Under the pieces are notes generated by a model. The model made no database searches and was not told the origin of the DNA. It saw nothing but the letters and a program-made list of their open reading frames with translations. From the NCBI RefSeq assembly GCF_003710915.1, contig NZ_RHHR01000028.1:1-64000 (forward strand): DNA of 64,000 bases, given 5' to 3'. Shown in pieces: positions 27,940 to 37,329 of the stretch; within the stretch, counting starts at the first letter, position 1; the number at the start of each line of letters is the position of its first letter. This DNA is from Brevibacillus invocatus (lineage in GTDB: Bacteria; Bacillota; Bacilli; Brevibacillales; Brevibacillaceae). The position numbers and the translations under genes are program-made.

Positions 27940-28398
27940 TTGCTTAAAGAGTTTAAGGAGTTTGCGCTAAAAGGAAATGTAATGGACCTTGCAGTCGGGG
28001 TCGTCATCGGGACGGCCTTTGGAAAGATTGTTTCATCGCTGGTAAACGATTTGATTACGCCGACGATTGGCTTGCTGCTCGGAAAGGTGGATTTCTCCAA
28101 TCTTTTCATTAACTTGTCTGACGTTCCCTACAAAACGTTGGCAGACGCCAAAGCAGCAGGAGCGGCTACTATCAATTACGGCCTGTTCCTGAATACGGTC
28201 ATCGATTTCTTGATCATCGCGTTCTCGATTTTCTTGGTCATCAAGCAGCTGAATCGCTTCAAGAAAAAACAAGAGGAAGCAAAGCCGCCAGCTTCAACCA
28301 AGGAATGCCCACATTGCATTACTCAGATTCCGATCAAAGCGACGCGTTGCCCGAATTGCACCTCTATTCTGCAAGCCGGGGAACATGAGCCTGCTTAA
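27940..28398 (+). CDS. mscL: Large-conductance mechanosensitive channel with C-terminal zinc ribbon
   Basis: A 152-residue channel that releases solutes on hypo-osmotic shock. The N-terminal [20 protein letters not shown] pore helix, the periplasmic loop and the second helix ([20 protein letters not shown]) match MscL. After the second helix the tail carries CPHC and CPNC knuckles, a zinc ribbon beyond the usual C-terminal helix. The start is TTG at 27940, 9-10 nt after GAGGAGG; the longer frame to 27901 begins inside the ribosome site. Confidence 0.93.
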   Translation: MLKEFKEFALKGNVMDLAVGVVIGTAFGKIVSSLVNDLITPTIGLLLGKVDFSNLFINLSDVPYKTLADAKAAGAATINYGLFLNTVIDFLIIAFSIFLVIKQLNRFKKKQEEAKPPASTKECPHCITQIPIKATRCPNCTSILQAGEHEPA

Positions 28399-28424
28399 TT
28401 GAAACAGACATTGAAAATGGGAAA

Positions 28425-28470
28425 GGATAGACCAGAGCTTATACCTTCAGCTCAGGTCTATCCTTTTTTC
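28425..28470 (+). terminator. Terminator after mscL
   Basis: GGATAGACCAGAGCT (28425-28439) pairs with AGCTCAGGTCTATCC (28449-28463), one mismatch, then TTTTTTC. Confidence 0.85.
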
Positions 28471-28526
28471 TTTCAAAGGAGGGTCGAACAGGGGGGCATC
28501 CATGCTTCGTCTACAGTAGCGGTGTA

Positions 28527-29126
28527 TTACAAGCTTCTTTCTTTATCTTTTCGTGGAAGCACAGCCAGCTCAATCCTTTCATACAGAGCCAAAAGCCTTT
28601 GGATCAGCGGAGCCTTGGGTACGATTGCGTAAGAGAGGAGAGCAGAAAGCGTACCAAAAATCGCACCAACCAGCACGTCAGCGGGATAATGCACACCAAC
28701 TCCGATCCTGGATAGAGCGACACAGACTGCGAGGATCATCCAGATCAGGCGATGTTTTTTCCCGAACAACCAAAACGTCAGGCAAAACGTGAAGAAGAGA
28801 ATGGTGTGGTCGCTGGGGAAGGAATTATCAATCGCTTTATCCACCAGCTGGTGAACGGCTGAAAGCTCTGCAAAGGGTTGGTTGTTGGCATGGACGAACC
28901 CTGCCAGTTTCGCCAGAATCTCTGCAATGAGAAGGGAGAGGGCAGCGCTGATGATCATGATTCTGTTTTCGTTTTTCCTCGTAAACCAGTAGATGACTAC
29001 AGCGAGTGCCAAGAGATACACCGTATATTCGGCAAAAAAGAAAAATACAGGATCGAGAAAGGCGAATTGCTTGCCTAAGTCATTGATGGCACGAAAAGCC
29101 GAGATATTGATTTCCATGAGATTCAA
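28527..29126 (-). CDS. Undecaprenyl-diphosphate phosphatase, PAP2/BcrC type
   Basis: A 199-residue membrane protein with five to six helices and the PAP2 phosphatase motifs KLAGFVHANNQP, SFPSDHT and SRIGVGVHYPADV. BcrC-type enzymes recycle the undecaprenyl pyrophosphate carrier of wall synthesis and give bacitracin tolerance. The TTG at 29126 is 10 nt from AAGGAGG and fits better than ATG 29117. Confidence 0.88.
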   Translation of the reverse strand: MNLMEINISAFRAINDLGKQFAFLDPVFFFFAEYTVYLLALAVVIYWFTRKNENRIMIISAALSLLIAEILAKLAGFVHANNQPFAELSAVHQLVDKAIDNSFPSDHTILFFTFCLTFWLFGKKHRLIWMILAVCVALSRIGVGVHYPADVLVGAIFGTLSALLSYAIVPKAPLIQRLLALYERIELAVLPRKDKERSL

Positions 29127-29274
29127 AGAGAAGTTTCCTCCTTATTTCCATTTATATAGAGAAGATACAGGATCACTTCTCTCAAAAATATCGATCTAGC
29201 TTACGCCTACCTTACAATCCTGTAAGAATCCAAAAATTTCTTCTCAATCTGAAATATTGTTTACCAACATCCGA

Positions 29275-29303
29275 TTGACTGGTGTAATTTTATTTCATAT
29301 AAT
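29275..29303 (+). promoter_or_regulatory. Promoter of the anmK operon
   Basis: TTGACT (29275-29280), exactly 17 nt, then TATAAT (29298-29303). It sits 62 nt ahead of the anmK start and probably drives the operon as far as glcF, though internal promoters cannot be excluded. Confidence 0.85.
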
Positions 29304-29307
29304 GAAA
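29283..29307 (+). promoter_or_regulatory. Operator-like palindromes in the anmK promoter
   Basis: TGTAATTTTATTTCA (29283-29297) fills the promoter spacer and has the form TGnAAT-N3-ATTnCA, close to operators of RpiR-family regulators such as HexR. Next to it TTTCAT-ATA-ATGAAA (29293-29307) is a perfect palindrome over the -10 box. A repressor bound here would block polymerase. An RpiR gene lies at 42887-43753. Confidence 0.45.
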
Positions 29308-29365
29308 ACGTAATCAAGATAGAATTATGTAAGCATTCAAAATATCCCGTACAGGGGGGAGTAGG

Positions 29366-30586
29366 ATGAATCAACCTGCGAGTTTGCTCGACTACCGTGA
29401 CAAGCAGGATCATATGCTCATCGGTTTGATGTCAGGTACTTCACTGGATGGGATTGATGCCGCGCTCGTTGCCATTCGGACGGATGAGAGCGGCGAAATT
29501 GAACAGGTGTCCTTGAAGGAATTCACGTACCTCCCGTATTCGGATGAGGTGCGGGAGTGGGTCATGAATTTGTGCAGTCTTCAGACAGCCAGACTTGATT
29601 TGTTGACCACGGCACACTACGGTTTATCCGAGTGGTATGCTTATTCCGTACAGAGTTTGATTGAAAAAGCGGGGATCACAGCAGCGGAAGTTGACGCTGT
29701 TTGCACGCATGGGCAAACAGTCTGGCATATTGCTGGACGCACTCCGTTTCCAGGACCAAGCGGGATGACGGAGGTTCGGGCTTCCTTGCAGATCGGAGAC
29801 CTTTCCCTTTTGGCAGAACGTACGGGCATCCCGGTTGTCGGGAATTTTCGAGCAAGAGATCTGGCTGCAGACGGCGAGGGAGCTCCGCTCGTACCCTATG
29901 CGGACTACATACTCTTCCGAGATCCTGCAAAAGGCAGACTCCTGCAAAATATCGGGGGCATCGCCAATGTGACGATACTGCCGGCAGGGGAAGGCATTGA
30001 AAAAGTAGTAGCTTTTGATACAGGGCCAGGTAACATGATCATCGACCAGATCATCCATGTCATCACAAATGGCAAGATGCGCTACGATGAAGGCGGCCTG
30101 ATGGCTTCTACGGGAAGCGTGTCAGAGGAAATGCTGACAAAGCTTCTGCAGGATCCGTACTACCAGCTCCAGCCACCTAAGAGTACAGGACGCGAAGTAT
30201 ACGGTAAAGCCTTTGCTCAGGAGCTTATCTCCATGGCGCATTTCATGGGGTTGAGTCATGAAGATCTCCTCGCTACCGTGACATCGCTGACAGCCACTAC
30301 CATCGCACAGGCGTACAAGCAGCATGTCTTGCCGAAGACGCCTATAAAGGAAGTGATTGTCTCCGGGGGTGGGGCACATAACCAAACGCTGTTGCGCATG
30401 CTTCGAGCGCAATTGCCGGAAGAAATGGCTGTGATGACGACGCAGCAATTCGGCATGCCGGATGACGCGAAGGAAGCAGTTGCATTCGCCATTTTAGGTC
30501 ATGAGACACTAATGGGCAGGCCATCGAATGTTCCATCTGTTACAGGTGCGAAGAGGGCTGTGCCGTTAGGAAATATATGCTTTTAA
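29366..30586 (+). CDS. anmK: Anhydro-N-acetylmuramic acid kinase
   Basis: Converts 1,6-anhydro-MurNAc plus ATP to MurNAc-6-phosphate in the cytoplasm. The 406-residue product has the family start IGLMSGTSLDGIDAALV, the ATPase-fold segments TVCTHGQTVWH-like (VCTHGQTVWHIAGRTPFPG split) and AFDTGPGNMIID, and the late VSGGGAHN. Length fits the family. GGGGGGAG precedes the ATG. First gene of the recycling block; its product is the substrate of MurQ encoded in the same run. Confidence 0.96.
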   Translation: MNQPASLLDYRDKQDHMLIGLMSGTSLDGIDAALVAIRTDESGEIEQVSLKEFTYLPYSDEVREWVMNLCSLQTARLDLLTTAHYGLSEWYAYSVQSLIEKAGITAAEVDAVCTHGQTVWHIAGRTPFPGPSGMTEVRASLQIGDLSLLAERTGIPVVGNFRARDLAADGEGAPLVPYADYILFRDPAKGRLLQNIGGIANVTILPAGEGIEKVVAFDTGPGNMIIDQIIHVITNGKMRYDEGGLMASTGSVSEEMLTKLLQDPYYQLQPPKSTGREVYGKAFAQELISMAHFMGLSHEDLLATVTSLTATTIAQAYKQHVLPKTPIKEVIVSGGGAHNQTLLRMLRAQLPEEMAVMTTQQFGMPDDAKEAVAFAILGHETLMGRPSNVPSVTGAKRAVPLGNICF

Positions 30587-30612
30587 CGAAAGATAACGTA
30601 GGGGGTAACATC

Positions 30613-32175
30613 GTGAAGAAACGCGTGTTGGCAGGATTTTTCCTATCTATGACCCTGGTTCTGTCGGCTTGTTCAGGTGGAGGTACCGCTCCATCCAACC
30701 AGTCACAGCCGCAAGAGCAGCCGGCGCAGGAACAGCCGCAAACGCCAGCTAAGACAGAACTGATTGTAGCAGCAGAACAGGAACCAGTTGGGTTTGACCC
30801 TCACAAGGTTCCAGCCGCTTCCAGTGCGAGAATTTACGGTCTGATTTACGACAGCTTGACCAAGCTGGATGAAAACCTGGAACTCATCCCGCACCTTGCT
30901 GAAAAATGGGAGACATCCGAGGATGGCAAGACCATCACGGTAACGCTGGCACAAGGCGTCAAGTTCCATGATGGCAAAGATTTGACAGCCGAAGATGTAA
31001 AATTCACTTTTGAGCGCATTCTGAATCCGGATACCGGTTCGATCTCCAAGTCTTATTTCTCCAGCCTGGAGTCGATCGAAGTGAAAGACCCGACTACAGT
31101 CGTATTTCACTTGAAAAACGCGGATGCTGCTTTCATGGCAAATACGAGCAGCGCATCCACTGCGATCGTACCAGTTGGCGCTGGCGATTTGACCAAGGAT
31201 ACAGCGGGCAGCGGACCGTATATGTTGGAAAAGTACGAGTCTGGCCAATACGTTCTTTTGAAAAAGAATCCAACTTACTTCAAACCTGAACTGGCAAAAA
31301 TGGAAACAATCAAGTTCCAGATCATGAAGGATGAAGCAGAACGTCTGGCTGCAATCCGCGCTGGTAAAATTGACGTTTCGATGGTATCTGCCGATTCTGC
31401 TACCCTTTTGCAAGGTAAAGAAGGTGTAGAAGTAAAAGGCTACCAATCGCTCGAATACAGCTACCTGGGTATCAACGTAAACAAAAAACCGTTTGATGAT
31501 CCGAAGGTACGCCAAGCGATCAGCTATGCGGTAGATCGTAATACCATTGTCCAAACGGTCTGGAAGGGCGAAGCAGCTCTGACCGGTCCAATCGCGCCAG
31601 CTGTAAAAGGCTTCGCATTGGATACGAGCAGCTATGATACCTACAACCACAACATCGATAAGGCGAAGGCACTTTTGGCTGAAGCAGGATATGCAAATGG
31701 CTTTGAAACCGTGATCGACACGGCTGCTACGTACCCTGACATGGTCGAGACTGCTATCATTCTGCAACAACAGCTGAAAGCGATTGGCATCAACGCGAAA
31801 ATCAATCAGCTGGAGTGGGGCAACTACATCGATGTGTGGAAGTCCAAAGATGGCAATCTGATGGTTGGACGCAATACTTCCGGTGTTGACGCTGACCGTT
31901 CCATGCGCTTCTTCTTCCATAGCGCCGGTTCCGCCAACGTATGGAACTACTCCAGCCCTGCTTATGACGAGCTGGTAGAAAAAGCATTGATGACAGTGAA
32001 TCCAGATGAACGCAAGAAAATGTACGATCAAGCACAAATGATGCTGGTTAATGAAGATGTTCCAAACCTGTTCCTGGCTTCTCCAAAGAACTTCTATGCG
32101 GTTCGTGACAACATCGAGTTTTCGCCATCTGCAGCGGGAGAGAGCTTCGCGCTGGTAAGAGCCTCAATCAAGTAA
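30613..32175 (+). CDS. Peptide-type ABC transporter substrate-binding lipoprotein
   Basis: A 520-residue lipoprotein: signal peptide with lipobox LSAC, a Pro/Gln-rich linker (about 25-50), then an SBP_bac_5 domain (ERILNPDTG, AVDRNTI, GYANGF). This is the Dpp/Opp/MppA class that captures peptides outside the membrane. GTG 30613 follows AGGGGG at 7 nt and restores a normal lipoprotein signal; the longer frame overlaps anmK. Placement between anmK and murQ suggests muropeptide rather than general peptide uptake (inference). Confidence 0.93.
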   Translation: MKKRVLAGFFLSMTLVLSACSGGGTAPSNQSQPQEQPAQEQPQTPAKTELIVAAEQEPVGFDPHKVPAASSARIYGLIYDSLTKLDENLELIPHLAEKWETSEDGKTITVTLAQGVKFHDGKDLTAEDVKFTFERILNPDTGSISKSYFSSLESIEVKDPTTVVFHLKNADAAFMANTSSASTAIVPVGAGDLTKDTAGSGPYMLEKYESGQYVLLKKNPTYFKPELAKMETIKFQIMKDEAERLAAIRAGKIDVSMVSADSATLLQGKEGVEVKGYQSLEYSYLGINVNKKPFDDPKVRQAISYAVDRNTIVQTVWKGEAALTGPIAPAVKGFALDTSSYDTYNHNIDKAKALLAEAGYANGFETVIDTAATYPDMVETAIILQQQLKAIGINAKINQLEWGNYIDVWKSKDGNLMVGRNTSGVDADRSMRFFFHSAGSANVWNYSSPAYDELVEKALMTVNPDERKKMYDQAQMMLVNEDVPNLFLASPKNFYAVRDNIEFSPSAAGESFALVRASIK

Positions 32176-32186
32176 GAATAGTGAAT

Positions 32187-32224
32187 GGTGGCTCCGCCGG
32201 ATCAAAGGCGGAGCCATGTTTTTA
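32187..32224 (+). terminator. Attenuating hairpin after the binding-protein gene
   Basis: TGGCTCCGCC (32189-32198) pairs with GGCGGAGCCA (32207-32216), followed by TGTTTTT. Such hairpins often follow binding-protein genes and raise their expression over the permeases. Confidence 0.8.
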
Positions 32225-32300
32225 ACGTATAGGCTTCGATAGAGGTTTATATTACGTAAAAGAAGAAAGATTTAGAGGTTGGAAAGAGGGAGGGGCCTTA

Positions 32301-33242
32301 GTGGGAGCTTATCTGATCAAACGTGTTATCAGCCTGATTCCGATCCTGTTCGGTATCTCCGTGTTGGTCTTTACCATCTTGCATCTGGTGCCAGGTGACC
32401 CTGCCTCCATCATGCTGGGAACCAATGCAACCGAAGAGTCGATTGCTGCCCTGCGAAAAAGCATGGGACTGGATGAACCATTAGTAACGCAATACCTGAC
32501 TTGGATAGGTGGACTCTTCCAGGGCAATTTTGGTGTATCCGTTCACTCAGGCGAAGAAATTTTACCGCAAATTCTAAAGCGTTTTGGAATTACGCTGCAA
32601 TTGACAGTATTTGCTGTCCTGATTGGCTGGCTGGTTGCGATTCCTTTTGGGATTCTATCCGCCATTCGCGCCCATTCGAAGACGGACATCACGGTTCGCG
32701 TCATGACCTTGCTGGGGATTTCTGTTCCGAACTTCGCGATCGGAACGCTGCTGCTGCTGGCGTCGTCCCTGTACTTCAACTGGTTTCCCCCGATTGATGT
32801 CGTCAGCTTCTGGGAGAACCCGGTCGAAGCGTTCAAGGTGTTTGTACTGCCAGCAACCACGATGGGAATTGTCGTAGCTGCCGGTGTCATGCGAATGACG
32901 CGTTCTGCCTTTTTGGAAACGATGGACAAGGATTTTATCCGGACAGCTCGTGCCAAAGGAAACAACAAATGGACAGTAGTCGTGGGACATGCGTTCCGCA
33001 ACTCCTCGATCCCGATTGTGACGATCGCGGGTATGCAGATCGGCTATTTGCTTGGTGGCTCCGTCATTGTAGAACAGCTATTTTCCATTCCTGGCCTGGG
33101 CCAATACGTACTGGAGGCCATTTATCAACGTGACTATCCGGTCGTGCAGGGAGGCGTTCTCTTTGTCGCCCTAGTCTTTGTTCTGGTCAATCTGCTTATC
33201 GACCTGATCTATACCTGGATTGATCCAAGAATCAAGTACTGA
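32301..33242 (+). CDS. ABC transporter permease, DppB/OppB type
   Basis: A 313-residue permease with about six helices, starting GAYLIKRVISLIPILFGISV, with the LVPGDP motif and the cytoplasmic EAA-type loop (ARAKGNNKWTVVVGHAFRNS). It pairs with the second permease 18 nt downstream. Start is GTG 32301 behind GAGGGAGGGG. Confidence 0.95.
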   Translation: MGAYLIKRVISLIPILFGISVLVFTILHLVPGDPASIMLGTNATEESIAALRKSMGLDEPLVTQYLTWIGGLFQGNFGVSVHSGEEILPQILKRFGITLQLTVFAVLIGWLVAIPFGILSAIRAHSKTDITVRVMTLLGISVPNFAIGTLLLLASSLYFNWFPPIDVVSFWENPVEAFKVFVLPATTMGIVVAAGVMRMTRSAFLETMDKDFIRTARAKGNNKWTVVVGHAFRNSSIPIVTIAGMQIGYLLGGSVIVEQLFSIPGLGQYVLEAIYQRDYPVVQGGVLFVALVFVLVNLLIDLIYTWIDPRIKY

Positions 33243-33260
33243 CACGGGGGGGATGAAGAC

Positions 33261-34094
33261 ATGAGCACTTTTCGTAAACGATTTTGGGCCAACAAAACGG
33301 CCGTTGTATGTTCCATATTGCTTCTAATGCTCTGTTTGGTAGCGATTTTTGCCCCGATCCTGGCTCCCCATGATCCTACTGAAATCTTTCAAAACAACCG
33401 AATGGAAGGCAGTTCCAGCGAGTTTCTCCTAGGGACAGACCAATTCGGTCGCGATTTGCTGAGCCGTGTCATCTATGGTGCGCGCGTGTCTCTGTTAGTC
33501 GGGATTTCTGCCGTCATGGTGAGTGTTTTCTTCGGGACTTTGTTTGGTTTGATCGCGGGTTACTTTGGACGCTGGATTGACGGTTTTATCATGCGCGTCA
33601 TGGATGTGCTGTTTGCATTTCCAGAGATTTTGCTCGCGCTGGCGATTGTAGCTGCATTGGGACCCGGTACTTTCAACACGATTATGGCGATCGGAATCGT
33701 CAATATTCCGATCTTTACGAGAACGGTGAGGGGGGCGGTCCTCTCGATCAAAAACCTTGAATTCGTGGAGAGCGCCCGCGCCATCGGAGCTAGTACCCCG
33801 CGCATTTTATTCAAGGAAATTTTTCCGAATGTCACAGCGCCGCTGCTCGTGCAATCTTCACTGGCGATCTCCGGTGCGATTCTCACAGAGTCTGCACTCA
33901 GCTTCCTTGGCTTGGGTATTCAGCCGCCGGATCCGTCCTGGGGAGGAATGATTTCAGAGGCACGTCGCTATATGGAACTGGCACCCGGAATGATCATCTG
34001 GCCGTGTGTGGCGATGACGATCACCATTCTTTCCTGCAATATGTTCGGGGATGCTGTTCGCGATATTCTGGATCCGCGTCATCGCGGCAAATAA
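33261..34094 (+). CDS. ABC transporter permease, DppC/OppC type
   Basis: A 277-residue permease with about six helices, the N-terminal FAPILAPHDP motif, the LLGTDQFGRDLLSR box and the EAA loop ESARAIGASTPRILFKEIFP. It forms the channel with the DppB-type permease. It is followed at 15 nt by the serine hydrolase gene, which therefore sits inside the transporter operon. Confidence 0.95.
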   Translation: MSTFRKRFWANKTAVVCSILLLMLCLVAIFAPILAPHDPTEIFQNNRMEGSSSEFLLGTDQFGRDLLSRVIYGARVSLLVGISAVMVSVFFGTLFGLIAGYFGRWIDGFIMRVMDVLFAFPEILLALAIVAALGPGTFNTIMAIGIVNIPIFTRTVRGAVLSIKNLEFVESARAIGASTPRILFKEIFPNVTAPLLVQSSLAISGAILTESALSFLGLGIQPPDPSWGGMISEARRYMELAPGMIIWPCVAMTITILSCNMFGDAVRDILDPRHRGK

Positions 34095-34109
34095 GCAGGA
34101 GGAAACCGA

Positions 34110-35330
34110 ATGGACAAGAATGCGATCACCCTGCAAATCGAAAAGAGTCTGGATCGCGGAATCGATCAGAAGATTTTTCCTGGTGGTGCTGTCCTTTTAC
34201 AGCGAAAAGGAATGTCGGATATAACGGTGTACAGGGGAAGGACCGGCTATGCGACAGACGACGAGCCGATCACGTCCGATACGCTGTATGACTTGGCTTC
34301 CTTGACAAAAGTGGTGGTGACCCTGCCGCTGATTCTGCTCAGTGTCCAGCACGGAAAGCTGTCTTTGACGGATAGCGTTGTGACGCACCTGCCTGAATTT
34401 GGGGAAGGTCCGGGCAAGAGCGAGAAGGAGCAGATCAAGATCATCCATTTGCTCACACACTCCTCCGGTCTGCCGGCTTGGCGTCCGTTCTTTATAAAAG
34501 GTCATGGTAAACGCGAGTATTTGCGCTATATCGCGGATGAGTCCTTGATCTACAAGCCTGGCGAAAACGTCGTGTACAGCGACTTGGGATTTATGCTTCT
34601 GGGCTTTGTACTGGAGGAAATTTGGGGAGAAGAGCTGGATGCTCTGGCAAAGCGTCTGATTTTTAGACCGAGTGGCATGACACGAACGACTTATTTGCCA
34701 CTTGAGCAAGCTTCGCTAAAAGAATGCGTGATTGCTCCTGCAGAAGAGGGAAGTCCGTTTGAGTGGAATATGGCAAAGCAGTTTTTGATGCAGCTGGATG
34801 CCGTTCAAGATCCTCGAGCAGAAGAGTGGCGAGCAGCCCTGGATGCTTTTAGCTGGCGAAAAGGGGTTATTCGAGGCCATGTTCACGACTGCAATGCCTA
34901 TCACGGTATGGGAGGCGTGAGTGGTCATGCTGGACTCTTTTCCTCCCTGGAAGATTTGTCCCTCTACATGCGAATCTGGACGTCAGCCGATGCGCCTGTA
35001 CGCATGGACCCGATCCTGCGAGCTTTTGCGATCCGGGCACAGACGGGGCAATCCGTACCGAGAAGAGCCGTAGGCTGGGAAGCGTCCGCTCCAGGCGGTG
35101 AGCTGGCTCAGATCGCACATGGCTGTACCGGGGGAGATCTCTTGTCCGAGCAAGCATTCGGACATTCTGGGTTTACGGGTACCTCGATCTGGTCTGATCC
35201 AGTCCGGGGAGCAACGCTCATCACACTGACAAACCGGGTGCATCCCGTGGTCAATACGAACATGAACGCGTGGCGCCGTTCCCACCACAACGTGGTATTT
35301 GGCACAATCCAGCCTGTCGGCACATCCTGA
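34110..35330 (+). CDS. Cytoplasmic serine hydrolase, AmiE/YbbE-like (probable muropeptide amidase)
   Basis: A 406-residue beta-lactamase-fold hydrolase with SLTK (S64, K67), YSD (156-158) in the place of YxN, and a late FGHSGFTGTS. It has no signal peptide, so it acts inside the cell. In B. subtilis the related AmiE (YbbE) in the MurNAc recycling cluster removes the peptide from MurNAc; that enzyme is secreted. Here the gene lies between transporter genes, ahead of murQ, which supports the same reaction on imported muropeptide. A different D-amino-acid peptidase or esterase role is possible. Confidence 0.75.
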   Translation: MDKNAITLQIEKSLDRGIDQKIFPGGAVLLQRKGMSDITVYRGRTGYATDDEPITSDTLYDLASLTKVVVTLPLILLSVQHGKLSLTDSVVTHLPEFGEGPGKSEKEQIKIIHLLTHSSGLPAWRPFFIKGHGKREYLRYIADESLIYKPGENVVYSDLGFMLLGFVLEEIWGEELDALAKRLIFRPSGMTRTTYLPLEQASLKECVIAPAEEGSPFEWNMAKQFLMQLDAVQDPRAEEWRAALDAFSWRKGVIRGHVHDCNAYHGMGGVSGHAGLFSSLEDLSLYMRIWTSADAPVRMDPILRAFAIRAQTGQSVPRRAVGWEASAPGGELAQIAHGCTGGDLLSEQAFGHSGFTGTSIWSDPVRGATLITLTNRVHPVVNTNMNAWRRSHHNVVFGTIQPVGTS

Positions 35331-35347
35331 GAAGAGGGGGAGTACCC

Positions 35348-36322
35348 ATGACAGCCATGCTACAAATAAGCGATTTGCGCACTTCTTTTCTGCAATCGGG
35401 AGAGAAGCTTACCGTCATCGAAGGTGTCAGCCTGTCCGTAGCGCCGGGAGAAACAGTCGGCGTCGTGGGCGAGTCGGGATGCGGCAAAAGTGTCACCAGC
35501 CTGTCCGTCATGCAGCTTTTGGGACGCAATGTACAGCTAGAGGGGAGCATTCGTTTTCAGGAAAAGGAATTGCTCACTTTGACAGATAAACAGATGGAAT
35601 CGATCCGAGGCAATCAGATCGCGATGATCTTCCAGGAGCCGATGACGTCCTTGAATCCGCTTCACACCATTGGCAAGCAGATCAGCGAGCCGCTTCGCCG
35701 CCACTTGGGGCTGAACAAGCAGCAAGCCAAGGAACGCACCATCCAGCTTCTCAAGGAGGTCGGAATCCCGCGTGCGGAAGATATCATTTCCGACTACCCC
35801 CACCAGCTGTCTGGAGGGATGAGACAGCGTGTGATGATTGCGATGGCGATGGCATGTACGCCCAAGCTGTTGATCGCTGACGAGCCGACGACTGCCCTGG
35901 ACGTGACCATTCAGGCGCAGATTCTGGAGCTGATGAAAAAAGTGCGGAATGAGCACGGCACTTCCATTTTGCTCATCACGCACGACCTGGGTGTCGTAGC
36001 CGAGATGTGCCACCGCGTGATCGTCATGTACGCGGGCCAGATCGTGGAAGAAGCTGACGTCAAGCAGCTGTTTGACGAACCGAAGCACCCTTATACACGC
36101 GGCTTGCTCAATTCCATGCCAAGTCTGAACAACAATCAGGAACGCCTCGATGCGATTCCGGGAGCTGTTCCTATGCTTACGGAAATGCCGAAAGGATGCC
36201 GTTTTGCGCCCCGTTGCTCGCAGGTCATGGACGTATGCCGCGAGAAGAATCCGGAGCTCAAGAGCATTTCGGAGACTCAAAAATGCCGCTGCTGGCTGTA
36301 CGGTGAGGGGGGAACACAATGA
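35348..36322 (+). CDS. ABC transporter ATPase, DppD/OppD type
   Basis: A 324-residue ATPase: Walker A GESGCGKS, signature LSGGMRQR, Walker [13 protein letters not shown], and the C-terminal oligopeptide domain with the Cys motif (CRFAPRC...CREKNPEL) that may hold an iron-sulfur cluster. ATG 35348 follows GAGGGGGAG. The end overlaps the next ATPase start in ATGA. If the partner ATPase is truly broken, this one may work as a homodimer. Confidence 0.95.
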   Translation: MTAMLQISDLRTSFLQSGEKLTVIEGVSLSVAPGETVGVVGESGCGKSVTSLSVMQLLGRNVQLEGSIRFQEKELLTLTDKQMESIRGNQIAMIFQEPMTSLNPLHTIGKQISEPLRRHLGLNKQQAKERTIQLLKEVGIPRAEDIISDYPHQLSGGMRQRVMIAMAMACTPKLLIADEPTTALDVTIQAQILELMKKVRNEHGTSILLITHDLGVVAEMCHRVIVMYAGQIVEEADVKQLFDEPKHPYTRGLLNSMPSLNNNQERLDAIPGAVPMLTEMPKGCRFAPRCSQVMDVCREKNPELKSISETQKCRCWLYGEGGTQ

Positions 36323-37281
36323 CGCAACCGCTTTTAGAAGTAAAATCGTTGACCAAGCATTTTACGAGCAAGCCGGGACTATTCAGCAAGGAAAAAGTGG
36401 TGCGCGCTGTGGATGGCGTCAACCTGACCGTTTACCCTGGTGAAACCGTCAGCATCGTAGGTGAATCAGGCTGCGGTAAATCGACTACGGGGAGATGTAT
36501 CCTGAGGCTGATCGAGCCGACTGACGGCGAGATTTGGTTTGACGGTAAAAATATACGGGATTTTAACGAAACGGAATTGCGAAAAGCGCGGCGCAATATG
36601 CAGCTTGTGTTTCAGGATCCGTTTGCTTCGCTCAATCCGCGCAAGTCGGTGGGTCAGATCCTGGAGGACCCATTGATCGTGCACGGAATCGGGACAGCAG
36701 CTGAACGGCGCAAGCAGGTCGAAGAAATCATCGAGATCGTCGGCTTGACCAAACAGCATTTGAATCGTTTTCCACATGAATTTTCAGGCGGGCAGCGGCA
36801 GCGGATCGGAATTGCCTGAGCATTGATTCTCAGACCCAAGCTGATCATTGCCGATGAGCCCGTTTCCGCACTGGATGTGTCGATTCAGGCGCAAATCCTG
36901 AATTTGATGCAAGACCTGCAAAAGGAATTCAAACTCACTTACTTATTCATCTCCCACGATTTGAGTGTGGTTCGCCATATCTCTGACAGGGTAGCGGTGA
37001 TGTATCTAGGAAAAGTGGTGGAAGTGGCAGACAAGAAGTCTTTGTATGAAAATCCGACACATCCGTATACGCAGGCCCTGTTATCTGCGGTTCCGGTGCC
37101 CAATCCACATCATACCGCACAGCGCATTATTCTGGAGGGAGACATGCCAAGTCCGGCCAATCCGCCAACTGGCTGTACATTTCATCCACGTTGCCGTCAT
37201 TGTATGGACATTTGCAAAACAACAGCTCCTCCAGTAAAAGAACAGTCAGCCGGCCACTGGGTCTCTTGTCATCTGGAGTAG
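36319..37281 (+). pseudogene. ABC transporter ATPase, DppF/OppF type, with in-frame TGA
   Basis: Read through, it is a normal 320-residue second ATPase: Walker A GESGCGKS, signature FSGGQRQR, Walker [15 protein letters not shown]-terminal [14 protein letters not shown] motif. TGA at 36817-36819 follows RIGIA, exactly where the family has the arginine of IARAL; a CGA-to-TGA change explains it. The stop falls between the signature and Walker B, so a 166-residue product could not hydrolyse ATP. All downstream codons are in the same frame and intact, which suggests a very recent mutation or a sequencing error. Confidence 0.85.
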
Positions 37282-37329
37282 CGAGAGTCTAGCCGCGAGA
37301 ACGAGAACAGAGGAGGTTGAGAGTGCATC

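Noticed and set aside
30703-32037. 444-codon reverse frame
   Set aside because: Antisense to the binding-protein gene, Cys/Phe-rich nonsense text, no ribosome site.
36817-36819. TGA as a selenocysteine codon
   Set aside because: The family has an arginine at this position, no selenocysteine hairpin is evident, and selenocysteine has no role there; simple mutation or error is better.
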